IMG/VR virus record: IMGVR_UViG_3300044796_000576
Location: 1 to 55,634 of that record
Origin: a virus
DNA length: 55,634 nucleotides
Strand: one strand, 5' to 3'
Shown here: positions 49,089 through 55,634 of the stretch, one piece after another
Numbering within the stretch: the stretch's first letter is position 1
How the letters are laid out: each line of letters starts with the position of its first letter
Notes under the pieces: model-generated
What the model was told of the DNA's origin: nothing
The model's database searches: none
Seen by the model: only the letters and a program-made list of their open reading frames with translations
Translations under genes and position numbers: made by a program

Positions 49089-51283
49089 GGGTGAATCGCC
49101 ATCCAGTCAATTGATCCGGTAGCAACGGTCATATTGAAAACGCAATTCGTGGTTGTTTTATTCGACACATAACTGCCGGCCAGAGCGAATCCGTTGCCAA
49201 TAGCAACAGCGGTGTAGTTCGTGTCCGGGAAAGCTGTGCCGGGGAAGATGGCAGTAAAGGAGGTCAGGGTGATTGCGTTGGTGGTGCCGCGCTTGATGAC
49301 GCTGGTCAGATTGGTCAGGCCGGAGCCGTTGCCAGAAGTCGGCCCCAAAAGTCGTATTCCATTAGGGGCATAAACCGTATAAGTATCACTCGTTATACTG
49401 CCAATGACGGCAGGACCAGCCGACCAGACAAACGAATTTGCATTTGTTGCGGCAGAATTGTAGCCAGAGGCACTACTCACAAAACCACTTGCGACCGTTC
49501 CCGCACCTTCGGAGTGGCTACTTTCACCACTCGCGATTGTTCCGTCACCTTCGGAGTGGCTATAACTTCCACTAGCAGTAGTCGCACTTCCTTCTGCGTG
49601 GGAAGATGAACTGGAAGCTATTGTAGAGGTTCCTTCTGCGTGAGTATCATCCGTGCTTGCGAGCGTCGCACTTCCTTCTGCATGACTATTATCACCTGAA
49701 GCAGTATTATTTAATCCCTCAGCATGAGACTGCAAGCCACTTGCTTCTGTTCCATTACCTTCTGCATGAGCGAATGGGCCATTTGCGACTGAAGCACTTC
49801 CTTCTGCATGACTAAATATCCCGCTAGCCGTTCCGCCTTGTCCTTCCGTATGGCTGGAAACCCCAGTTGCAAAAGAACCAAGAGGCGAACCCTCTATGAT
49901 TCCACCATTTGTTTTGATAATAAACACCGTCTGGCTGGCCGGATTTGTGAAAACAATTCCAAAGTTGAAGGTGTTGGTGACAATCCTTCCGACCCAATTA
50001 GTCGCTGCATTGACACCCGTCAGGCCGGCGCCATTGCCATTGATGGGGCCGTTATCGAAGAAGAAGCCGCCGTGGGCGGAGGCGCGGAATTGGTTGCTGG
50101 AAGTGTCGGATTCTCCGCCGTAGGAATCGCTCCAAACGAAGGAGCCGGGGTAGTTGGCGGTGGATTGGAGGCCGGCGGCCAGGGAGTAATGGCCGGAAAC
50201 GAGGTTGCTTTCGCCGCCGGGTATGGTGGCGTAATGGGCCGAGTTGCTGATGATATTGTAAATACCACCGCCAATAGCAGAGTTGTCAGCGCCGAACCCA
50301 TTCACGTTGTTTCCCAAGATGGCATTGTCCGCGCCGCCCGCTATGACCGTGGATTGTCCATTGCTGATGGAATTGTAATAGCCACCACTGATGATAGCGG
50401 CGATTCCGTTATGGATGTAATTGAACTGACCGCCACCGATAACCGCACTCAAGGAATTCGTATCGTCAATAAGGCAACGGTCGCCGCCAACGATGACCGC
50501 TCCTGGGGCGTAGTTCGTATTCTCTCCCCCGCCAACGATGGTTGAGACAGGGCCGAAGGTGCAGTTATATCCGCCGCCAACGATTACAGCATCAAACCCT
50601 GCGGAGAATGGCCCGTAGGCATAGTTGATGGGCGGTCCATTGCTGGAAACAACATTGTTGTTCCCGCCAACGAGGACCGACGCGAACCCTTGTGCAGAGT
50701 TTTGTGCGCCGCCGCCCAGAAAGGCATACGGCCCCATGATTGAGTTGTTAGCACCGCCGCCGAGGAATGAAAATGACCCATTGCCCGTGCCCAGCCAGGT
50801 TGTATTTGAAGTGTTGATGGAATTGCCCGCGCCGCCAACGAGGACCGACCAGGGAGCGTTGTTGGAATTATACTGACCGCCCCCGATGAAAGAACCTACC
50901 GCTGGTTTCATTATGGCGTTGTGGTATCCGCTGACGATGGCGCTTTGTCCGGCATTTGAGATCAGGCATTGTCTGCCCATTGCGATCAGGTCGTAACTAA
51001 TGCCGGTGGTTTGACCCTCGTAAATGGAATTATTGGTTCCACCAAGAATGACATCACCGCCAATTTGAGTGGATTGGAACGGAGCAGTGTTGGTCATCAA
51101 GTTCCCGCCGCCCAGCAGGATGGCGCCCCCCCCGTTATTGGGAATGGCATTGGTCAGGACGTTGAGGCTGAACACATGGAGGTCGGCATTCGGCGTGGAG
51201 TTGGTGTCGTAAGGATTCGACACGAAAGCTTTGGCGGGTGCCGGCATCAAGACGGCCAGGAATAAGGCGAGAAAAGTTTTCAT
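49085..51283 (-). CDS. Large repeat fibre with Sec signal peptide and YadA-like head repeats
   Basis: 732 residues from ATG 51283. The N-terminus 'MKTFLALFLAVLMPAPAKAF' is a clear Sec-type signal peptide with an AxA site. Residues about 60-400 are built of 14-20-residue GGG-x-N repeats ('FLGGGANNSIMGPYA', 'VLVGGAGNSINT'). From about 490, 14-residue 'SHAEGSATTASGSY' repeats follow, as in YadA-like trimeric heads. The C-terminus is a beta-rich knob ('NGFALAGSYVSNKTTTNCVF'). The repeats suggest a trimeric adhesin or fibre. The signal peptide implies passage across the membrane rather than simple cytoplasmic assembly. Confidence 0.65.
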   Translation of the reverse strand: MKTFLALFLAVLMPAPAKAFVSNPYDTNSTPNADLHVFSLNVLTNAIPNNGGGAILLGGGNLMTNTAPFQSTQIGGDVILGGTNNSIYEGQTTGISYDLIAMGRQCLISNAGQSAIVSGYHNAIMKPAVGSFIGGGQYNSNNAPWSVLVGGAGNSINTSNTTWLGTGNGSFSFLGGGANNSIMGPYAFLGGGAQNSAQGFASVLVGGNNNVVSSNGPPINYAYGPFSAGFDAVIVGGGYNCTFGPVSTIVGGGENTNYAPGAVIVGGDRCLIDDTNSLSAVIGGGQFNYIHNGIAAIISGGYYNSISNGQSTVIAGGADNAILGNNVNGFGADNSAIGGGIYNIISNSAHYATIPGGESNLVSGHYSLAAGLQSTANYPGSFVWSDSYGGESDTSSNQFRASAHGGFFFDNGPINGNGAGLTGVNAATNWVGRIVTNTFNFGIVFTNPASQTVFIIKTNGGIIEGSPLGSFATGVSSHTEGQGGTASGIFSHAEGSASVANGPFAHAEGNGTEASGLQSHAEGLNNTASGDNSHAEGSATLASTDDTHAEGTSTIASSSSSHAEGSATTASGSYSHSEGDGTIASGESSHSEGAGTVASGFVSSASGYNSAATNANSFVWSAGPAVIGSITSDTYTVYAPNGIRLLGPTSGNGSGLTNLTSVIKRGTTNAITLTSFTAIFPGTAFPDTNYTAVAIGNGFALAGSYVSNKTTTNCVFNMTVATGSIDWMAIHP
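49480..49870. repeat. Tandem 42-bp repeats encoding HAEG units
   Basis: About nine 42-bp units code for SHAEGxATxASGxx. They vary mainly at third positions, so selection keeps the protein pattern. They belong to the fibre gene and are not a CRISPR or minisatellite of another kind. Confidence 0.7.
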
Positions 51284-51284
51284 A

Positions 51285-51545
51285 TTATTGTGTCCACGTT
51301 GCACTGATGGGGTTCCATTGATATTGAATGCTGTTGGTATAATCCCAATAGGTTCCAGCACCGTTCGTCGGCACTTGGGTTGTGGGGGGACCGCTGCCGG
51401 CGAAATTGTTGATGCCGCCTGGTCCGCCGCTGGTGACGATCTGGTCAAGCAAGGCGATGAGGACGGCCAGTTGCATTCCGGGCGGGATACAGGAGTTGAT
51501 GCAGACGGCATCGGCTATCAGAGTTTCGATTTGGTCGGAGGTCAT
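51285..51545 (-). CDS. Protein with one CIPxGMQL module and Gly-rich tail
   Basis: 86 residues. The N-terminal 'TLIADAVCINSCIPPGMQLA' and 'VLIALLDQIV' form a 30-residue helical module also found twice in the next gene. The tail (SGGPGGINNFAGSGPPTTQV) is flexible. It ends 1 nt before the fibre start. Structural or adaptor role inferred. Confidence 0.55.
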   Translation of the reverse strand: MTSDQIETLIADAVCINSCIPPGMQLAVLIALLDQIVTSGGPGGINNFAGSGPPTTQVPTNGAGTYWDYTNSIQYQWNPISATWTQ

Positions 51546-51551
51546 AAATTT

Positions 51552-52079
51552 TTATGCAAGCACCGGAAGTGTAAAAATGTTGGAGTTGGCAGAAACACAG
51601 TCGTTTGAGTTCCGGGCAACCAGCAGGCCGTAAATAGGAGCGCCGAATATCCCAACGCCGCCGTCGAAAGTTGCGGCTCGGAGGTTCTTTGCCAAAACCT
51701 GTGAGTGTGTGAATGGCCCGCCAATGTTATAGCTCCAATAAAACATGAAGTCTTGGTTTGGGTCTTGTGCCGCCGTCCATGTAAGAAGAATATCGGTATT
51801 CGCCGTTCCAAATCCGGTAAGCACCGGAGCATCGGGGATCACACAGGGCGCGGGCGTGCTGACAATCTGGTCGAGCAAGGAAATGATGACCGGCAGTTGC
51901 ATACCAGGAGGGATGCAGGTTTCAATGCACCGGGCATTGTCCACGAGCGTGGCCGGGTCGGTACTGGTGCCGGCAATTTGCGCGAACAGCGCGATCAAAA
52001 CCGGCAGTTGCATTCCGGTCGGGATGCAGGTTTCAATGCACTTGGCATTATCAATCAAGGTGGCAATGTCCGTGGGCAT
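51552..52079 (-). CDS. Protein with two CIPxGMQL modules and a C-terminal beta domain
   Basis: 175 residues from ATG 52079. 'TLIDNAKCIETCIPTGMQLP' and 'TLVDNARCIETCIPPGMQLP' are two copies of the module, each followed by a helix (VLIALFAQI / VIISLLDQI). The C-terminal ~90 residues are Ig/fibronectin-like ('APVLTGFGTANTDILLTWTA', 'FYWSYNIGGPFTHSQVLA'). It may be a surface-exposed or decorating structural protein. Next to the decoration and capsid genes. Confidence 0.55.
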   Translation of the reverse strand: MPTDIATLIDNAKCIETCIPTGMQLPVLIALFAQIAGTSTDPATLVDNARCIETCIPPGMQLPVIISLLDQIVSTPAPCVIPDAPVLTGFGTANTDILLTWTAAQDPNQDFMFYWSYNIGGPFTHSQVLAKNLRAATFDGGVGIFGAPIYGLLVARNSNDCVSANSNIFTLPVLA

Positions 52080-52080
52080 C

Positions 52081-52440
52081 CTATTCCTCGGTTGCGGCGG
52101 GCGCGGCCATTTTATCAAAAGACTCGGTTGCGGTGTCCATTGAGGAACGAGACTTCGCGCCAGGCTTTTCTCCGTCTTTGCCTTCGGGAGTAAAGGAAAA
52201 CTCGACTTCGGCCTCCCAGATGTGTTCAACCGTGAATTTGCCTCCCGGCCCCGAAAACTCAGCCCCGACTTCGGGCGGCTCGCCGGGGAAAAGGGATTTG
52301 GGGAGCAAGGCGGTTTCGGCTTCCGGTCCTTTGTCCTCGCCGGGCTTGGCGTTTGGGTCTGGCGTTTTGGGTTTTGCTTCCGGGGGTGCGGCGGTGTCCG
52401 CTGCCGGGCCAGAATCGTAATAGTCAGAATCTTCGGGCAT
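52081..52440 (-). CDS. Putative head decoration or capsid-accessory protein
   Basis: 119 residues. The start 'MPEDSDYYDSGPAADTAAPP' is acidic and Pro/Ala-rich; 'ALLPKSLFPGEPPEVGAEFS' and 'GPGGKFTVEHIWEAEVEFSF' follow. Upstream AAAGGA gives a good Shine-Dalgarno. It lies directly downstream of the major capsid gene, separated by a 9-bp stem hairpin at 52515-52540. Role inferred from position. Confidence 0.5.
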   Translation of the reverse strand: MPEDSDYYDSGPAADTAAPPEAKPKTPDPNAKPGEDKGPEAETALLPKSLFPGEPPEVGAEFSGPGGKFTVEHIWEAEVEFSFTPEGKDGEKPGAKSRSSMDTATESFDKMAAPAATEE

Positions 52441-52514
52441 AATTTTGTCCTTTCATTGCCGGTGCAACCTGAGCGCGCCAGCCGACGCGCCCAGGTCTTG
52501 TCCACCGTAGTAAG

Positions 52515-52540
52515 GGCGGTCCCGTCGTGGGGGGACCGCC
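52515..52540. promoter_or_regulatory. 9-bp stem hairpin between capsid and decoration genes
   Basis: GGCGGTCCC (52515-52523) pairs with GGGACCGCC (52532-52540). There is no T-tract, so it may set RNA stability or processing between the two genes. Confidence 0.45.
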
Positions 52541-52546
52541 ACAGGG

Positions 52547-54202
52547 TTATGTCAGAATCCACGGGACCGTGACCGTGGAACAGGAGCCAACCAGGGTGAT
52601 GTTGGCACCGCTGACGGCCCAAGTGCCCAGGACGCCGACCAGGGCGTTGAGTTGTTCCACCAGCAAGGCCAGGGTGGTCGTGCCATTGATGGCTTGGTGA
52701 TCCACCGGCACGCCGTTGCACATGATGGTGTTCGCTTCGACCTGGTAGTCGGTGGTCGTGGTATTGCGTTGCGGTGTGAGGGTGAGCGTGTAGGGCGCAC
52801 TGGTGTTGGTGCAGGTGATGCGGTCGTCGGACTCGTAATTCTGGGTGGGATAGCCAGGGTCGGACGCGCAGGTGTCAATTTCCTGGATGCACTGCGGTTC
52901 GGCCTTGTGGAAAATCAATTCCAGGAATTCGGTGTAGAGCGGACGAATGGCCATTTTAAAATCGGCGATGAACATGCCCTTGTTGCGCCGTTTGTTCTCG
53001 ATGGTGTGGCCGTTTTGATCTTCGCCGAGGTTGTCCATGACGAATTGCCAGCGCCCGCCGAAGTTGCGGGAGCTAAAGGGCATTTCAGGATTGACGGGGG
53101 TGGCGTCGGCGACGAGGCATTGCAAGGATTTGCGGTGCCAAACGTAAGTCCAGCGATACAGGGCCTTGTCGTAGTCGGGATTCGGAATGTCCTTGGTGCC
53201 CGGAGCGCCGCCCGCGCCGCTGGATGGCAGGTTCTTGAACGGCAAGACAACCTGGTAGCGATAGGGCAGGCCGGGTGTGGTGCCGATGGCACCGAGATAG
53301 TTGAAGCGCAAGTTGAACGGGTCCGCGCGGACGACGTAGTTGCCGATGGCACCGGAAAAGGCGTACTTCCAATACTTGCTGGAAGCATCCCATTCGGTGA
53401 AGCGCCAGTTGCCGGTAATGGAGGGGATGCCGCCGATGCCCTGTTGACCGCCAAGATGGTCGAGTTCCCAAGTGGTGTCCATGTCCGTGACCAACTCAAT
53501 GTTGGGCGGCATGTCCTTGAACGGCTGATGGCCGAAATAACCGACACGGCACAAAGGCTGAAACCGGGATTGCAGCATTTGGGGCGTGAGTTTCTTGATG
53601 GACGTGGCAGGAATGTCGGTGTCAAGGTACCATTCCTCATCGGTGTTCGCGCCAGCGAGCACCCAAACATAATTAAACTGGCCGGACGTGGCGTTGCCGA
53701 AATACCGATTGGCAACCCATTTGAAGTTGGCGAATTGTGCCGCGCGTTTGCGCAGAAAATTCGAGTTAATGGCGCTGGTGGCGGGTTTGAGAATGTCGGT
53801 GATGATCTGACGGAAATGTTCCTTGGCGTGGGTGACGTGCATGTCCTGGTCGTAGCAAAGCAGGGGCGTGGCCCAGGATTGTTCTTCGAGGAAGTAGGTC
53901 AGCCGGGTAGCGCCCCAGGTGATGTAATTCTCGACCTTGTCGCATGGAGTTCCCAGACAGTTGCCGGCTTGGGTCGGACGCCAGGTTTTGGTGACGTTGG
54001 GCCAGACGTGATTGAAACGGTCCAGCGTATGTTGGACGCCAGAGTAAGCGGGAAATTCGCCGGTTTCGACGTGAAGTATCCAGCCATCTTCGGGCCGAAT
54101 ATCTTCAAGGATGAGCTTGTCATAGACAGGCTCTTGGGAAACGAGTTGTTGAGTAAATTGACAGCCGGTAACAATGCCGGGGGTCGGACACGGGTTTGGC
54201 AT
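52547..54202 (-). CDS. Putative major capsid protein
   Basis: 551 residues from ATG 54202 (MPNPCPTPGIVTGCQFTQQL). A longer frame upstream lacks sense. The main body ('GEFPAYSGVQHTLDRFNHVW', 'FLRKRAAQFANFKWVANRYF') is alpha/beta, as in HK97-fold capsids of large podoviruses. 'FNLRFNYLGAIG' and 'MAIRPLYTEFLELIFHKAE' follow. The last ~90 residues ('TLTLTPQRNTTTTDYQVEA') form a Thr-rich beta domain that could be an outer decoration. GroES and scaffold are elsewhere in the genome. No fold search could be run, so the call rests on size, context and composition. Confidence 0.6.
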   Translation of the reverse strand: MPNPCPTPGIVTGCQFTQQLVSQEPVYDKLILEDIRPEDGWILHVETGEFPAYSGVQHTLDRFNHVWPNVTKTWRPTQAGNCLGTPCDKVENYITWGATRLTYFLEEQSWATPLLCYDQDMHVTHAKEHFRQIITDILKPATSAINSNFLRKRAAQFANFKWVANRYFGNATSGQFNYVWVLAGANTDEEWYLDTDIPATSIKKLTPQMLQSRFQPLCRVGYFGHQPFKDMPPNIELVTDMDTTWELDHLGGQQGIGGIPSITGNWRFTEWDASSKYWKYAFSGAIGNYVVRADPFNLRFNYLGAIGTTPGLPYRYQVVLPFKNLPSSGAGGAPGTKDIPNPDYDKALYRWTYVWHRKSLQCLVADATPVNPEMPFSSRNFGGRWQFVMDNLGEDQNGHTIENKRRNKGMFIADFKMAIRPLYTEFLELIFHKAEPQCIQEIDTCASDPGYPTQNYESDDRITCTNTSAPYTLTLTPQRNTTTTDYQVEANTIMCNGVPVDHQAINGTTTLALLVEQLNALVGVLGTWAVSGANITLVGSCSTVTVPWILT

Positions 54203-54219
54203 AAAATCGTAACTACAAA

Positions 54220-54264
54220 CCGCGTAAAACGCGGCACGGTTAATTTTGTTTGCTCGTGTGCCGC
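54220..54264 (-). promoter_or_regulatory. Leader hairpins upstream of the major capsid gene
   Basis: CCGCGT/ACGCGG (54220-54234) and GCGGCAC/GTGCCGC (54231-54237 with 54258-54264) are mutually exclusive hairpins in the 5' leader of the capsid gene, 18-62 nt from its ATG. They could be a translational control or RNA-stability element. Confidence 0.4.
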
Positions 54265-54321
54265 ACAAAACGACACCGAGACTGACGATTTTATGGAGAG
54301 CGACTAACCCAGCCTCTCGGC

Positions 54322-54753
54322 TTACTCCGACGTTCCGAGTGCAAGACACCCGGCTCGGATGCTCATTTTCCTCTGTGCCAGACCCAGCACACCTTTAAGG
54401 CTGTTCTTGGCCGTGCAACCAAGATTTGTTTTTCGCACTAATTCACGATTCTCCGGGGTGGCACATCTGTCAAATTGTTTTTTTAATCTTCGCAAATCCG
54501 TCCACGAGGCTTTGCCCTTGAACAATTTATGAACCAACTCATGGTGGAAACGGCAAAGAACCAGGCAGTGGTGTGCTGTGGTGTACCAAATGTTGTGCGG
54601 GTAATAGCGGTGGTGAACATCATTATGAATGCTGAAATGTCCACAAATAAAACATTTTCCATTGAAGTTCCCTAGAACTTCCATCCTGATATTTTGCCAT
54701 TGTTCCGACTTCAAGTAACCAAATCTGTAAGTGTGTTTAGCTGATATGCTCAT
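54322..54753 (-). CDS. HNH endonuclease-like protein
   Basis: 143 residues from ATG 54753. 'KCFICGHFSIHNDVHHRYYP' provides CxxC and the HH of an HNH site. 'AHHCLVLCRFHHELVHKLFK' provides the second CxxC-type pair with a further HH. The N-terminus is Arg/aromatic. HNH proteins in phages are often homing or packaging nucleases. Being directly upstream of the capsid gene fits either. Confidence in nuclease activity is moderate. Confidence 0.6.
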   Translation of the reverse strand: MSISAKHTYRFGYLKSEQWQNIRMEVLGNFNGKCFICGHFSIHNDVHHRYYPHNIWYTTAHHCLVLCRFHHELVHKLFKGKASWTDLRRLKKQFDRCATPENRELVRKTNLGCTAKNSLKGVLGLAQRKMSIRAGCLALGTSE

Positions 54754-54800
54754 CAAAGGAACGTCTGTGAAGTGGGGAAAATTGGCAATAGACCGGAAAC

Positions 54801-54832
54801 AAAAAATGCGCGCCGGAAACAGCCGGCGCGCG
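54801..54832 (-). terminator. Intrinsic terminator of an unassigned minus-strand transcript
   Basis: On the minus strand GCGCGCCGG - CTGTTT - CCGGCGCGC (9-bp stem) is followed by ATTTTTT. No minus-strand gene ends just above it. The HNH gene starts below it, at 54753. A short RNA (within about 54832-54960) or an attenuator before the HNH gene is therefore indicated. Confidence 0.65.
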
Positions 54833-54970
54833 GGGACTCCATCCAATAGTCCGGGATAAACGGTTGCCGGACCAAGTTTTGAGTTAGCAGGACGGGTGCC
54901 AAAGGGTGTGATTGTGTTCCTATAGGTACATGTAACTGGCACGGGAAAAGCTGACAAATCACCTAAAACT

Positions 54971-55531
54971 ATGAAAATGACCTTCGCAATCATCGGCCTT
55001 TGCGTTGTTTTTTGCGGGCAGGCAGGGGCACAAACGAACCATATCGTCACCAATGAAATCGTGACCATAAGTGGCGGCGTTTACAAACAGGTTGAAATCA
55101 AAAAGGTTGATCCGTCGGGAATTGTTATCAGCTATTCCATCCCCAGCGGCGGGCTGGGAATTGCCCGTCTAAAATTCACAGACCTGCCGGAACAAACTCA
55201 AAAACGATTCGGCTATGATCCCCTAAAAGCCGAGGTGTTTGAACTATTGGAAGAAAAGTCAGTCCTCGAAATGCGGCAAAAATTAGTGGCGGATGAAATT
55301 ATCCGGCAGCAATTTGCAGCGGCCAGGGAACAGTCCGATTTTCAGGCAAGGCACCTGATAGACTTGGAACAAGAAAGCGCAAAGTTTCAACAACAGCAAA
55401 TTGAAATTCAGAGAAAGCTGGCGGAAGCGGCGATGAAACAAGCCGAAGCCGCCCAAGCCGCCGCCCAACAACCGCCAGCGCAAATCAATATGATTCAGCA
55501 ACAAAAAACGACCGTCCGGCTGCAACACTGA
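54971..55531 (+). CDS. Secreted coiled-coil protein of Verrucomicrobial type
   Basis: 186 residues with a signal peptide (MTFAIIGLCVVFCGQAGAQ). Residues about 30-85 ('GGVYKQVEIKKVDPSGIVIS', 'IARLKFTDLPEQTQKRFGYD') match a short domain common in secreted Verrucomicrobiota proteins. The rest is a Gln/Glu/Ala-rich coiled coil. Probably a periplasmic or outer-surface lysogeny (moron) protein. Its stop codon is adjacent to the end of the giant minus-strand gene across the circle join. Confidence 0.6.
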   Translation: MKMTFAIIGLCVVFCGQAGAQTNHIVTNEIVTISGGVYKQVEIKKVDPSGIVISYSIPSGGLGIARLKFTDLPEQTQKRFGYDPLKAEVFELLEEKSVLEMRQKLVADEIIRQQFAAAREQSDFQARHLIDLEQESAKFQQQQIEIQRKLAEAAMKQAEAAQAAAQQPPAQINMIQQQKTTVRLQH

Positions 55532-55634
55532 TTACGGGGCGGTTTGCCGGATGCCGGCGGCAGTGGCAGTGGCAGAGGATTGGCCGGCATAACCGTAACG
55601 AGCTTTTTCGGCGGGGGTCATTTTTTTAGCCAGC
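55508..55634. repeat. Terminal direct repeat (right copy)
   Basis: Identical to 1-127. It contains the last codons of the plus-strand secreted-protein gene and the end of the giant minus-strand gene. Remove one copy to obtain the about 55,507-bp circle. Confidence 0.9.

Noticed and set aside
49480-49870. Regular repeats as a CRISPR array
   Set aside because: The 42-bp repeats are in frame and encode HAEG units with no spacers. They are fibre repeats.
52547-54349. N-terminal extension of the capsid frame to 54349
   Set aside because: The first ~49 codons are Cys-rich and low-quality and overlap the HNH gene; the ATG at 54202 gives a normal start.

Overview
The window is a metagenome-style contig whose first and last 127 bases are identical (1-127 = 55508-55634). 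The gene at each side of the join ends cleanly at the seam, so it reads as one closed circular genome of about 55,507 bp. It is a tailed phage. It has a terminase large subunit, a portal of podovirus size, scaffold, candidate major capsid and decoration proteins, tail nozzle-like and fibre proteins, a 2124-residue internal or polyvalent protein, and a tyrosine integrase that implies a temperate life style. I infer a Verrucomicrobiota host. A membrane-anchored protein (34191-34883) ends in the 'SxDxxxWEPV...FIDTNAPF...FYR' type of sequence typical of that phylum. The secreted protein at 54971-55531 has a domain common there. Short palindromic repeats of the kind scattered in such genomes occur at 19069, 21256 and 24673.

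Layout. 25-13475 (minus): tail and internal virion operon. 13535-15337 (plus): terminase, the only plus-strand structural gene. 15334-18073 (minus): small proteins, a phage GroES, scaffold. 18194-19068 (plus): three small genes. 19111-23698 (minus): ATP-grasp protein, three small proteins, portal. 23785-28907 (minus): a sugar and radical-chemistry island with a GNAT-like protein, several glycosyltransferase-like proteins (one a tandem duplication) and a small radical SAM enzyme. 28939-31748 (minus): a probable insertion with a type II restriction-modification pair and a truncated IS1595-type transposase next to a beheaded gene. 31721-34083 (minus): four accessory genes including Fic, a 124-nt extended hairpin and a mini zinc ribbon. 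34191-36490: membrane proteins, small genes and two structured-RNA candidates. 36515-39025: SymE-like gene and integrase, divergent. 39250-40200: about 0.9 kb of degenerate, roughly 5-bp-periodic sequence with no credible gene. 40187-46499 (minus): a tightly coupled early operon (RAMP-like protein, zinc ribbons, vWA protein, VRR-NUC nuclease, ParB-like protein, DUF1376 replication-type protein, HTH protein). 46757-47766 (plus): double zinc ribbon, SSB-like protein, initiator tRNA. 47772-54202 (minus): lipoprotein and membrane protein (lysis candidates), large repeat fibre with a signal peptide, small structural proteins, decoration and major capsid. 54322-55531: HNH protein and a divergent secreted protein.

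Working together. Most minus-strand genes are linked by ATGA overlaps, so expression is by long, translationally coupled operons. Three of these operons start beside an identical palindrome TAACGTTA, a candidate phage promoter or operator. The replication module has no polymerase or helicase that I can recognise and probably recruits host machinery. The most unusual parts are the glycosyltransferase, radical SAM and ATP-grasp genes around the portal, the RAMP-like protein beside the pentamer-periodic region, and several compact RNA-like structures between 33.8 and 36.5 kb.
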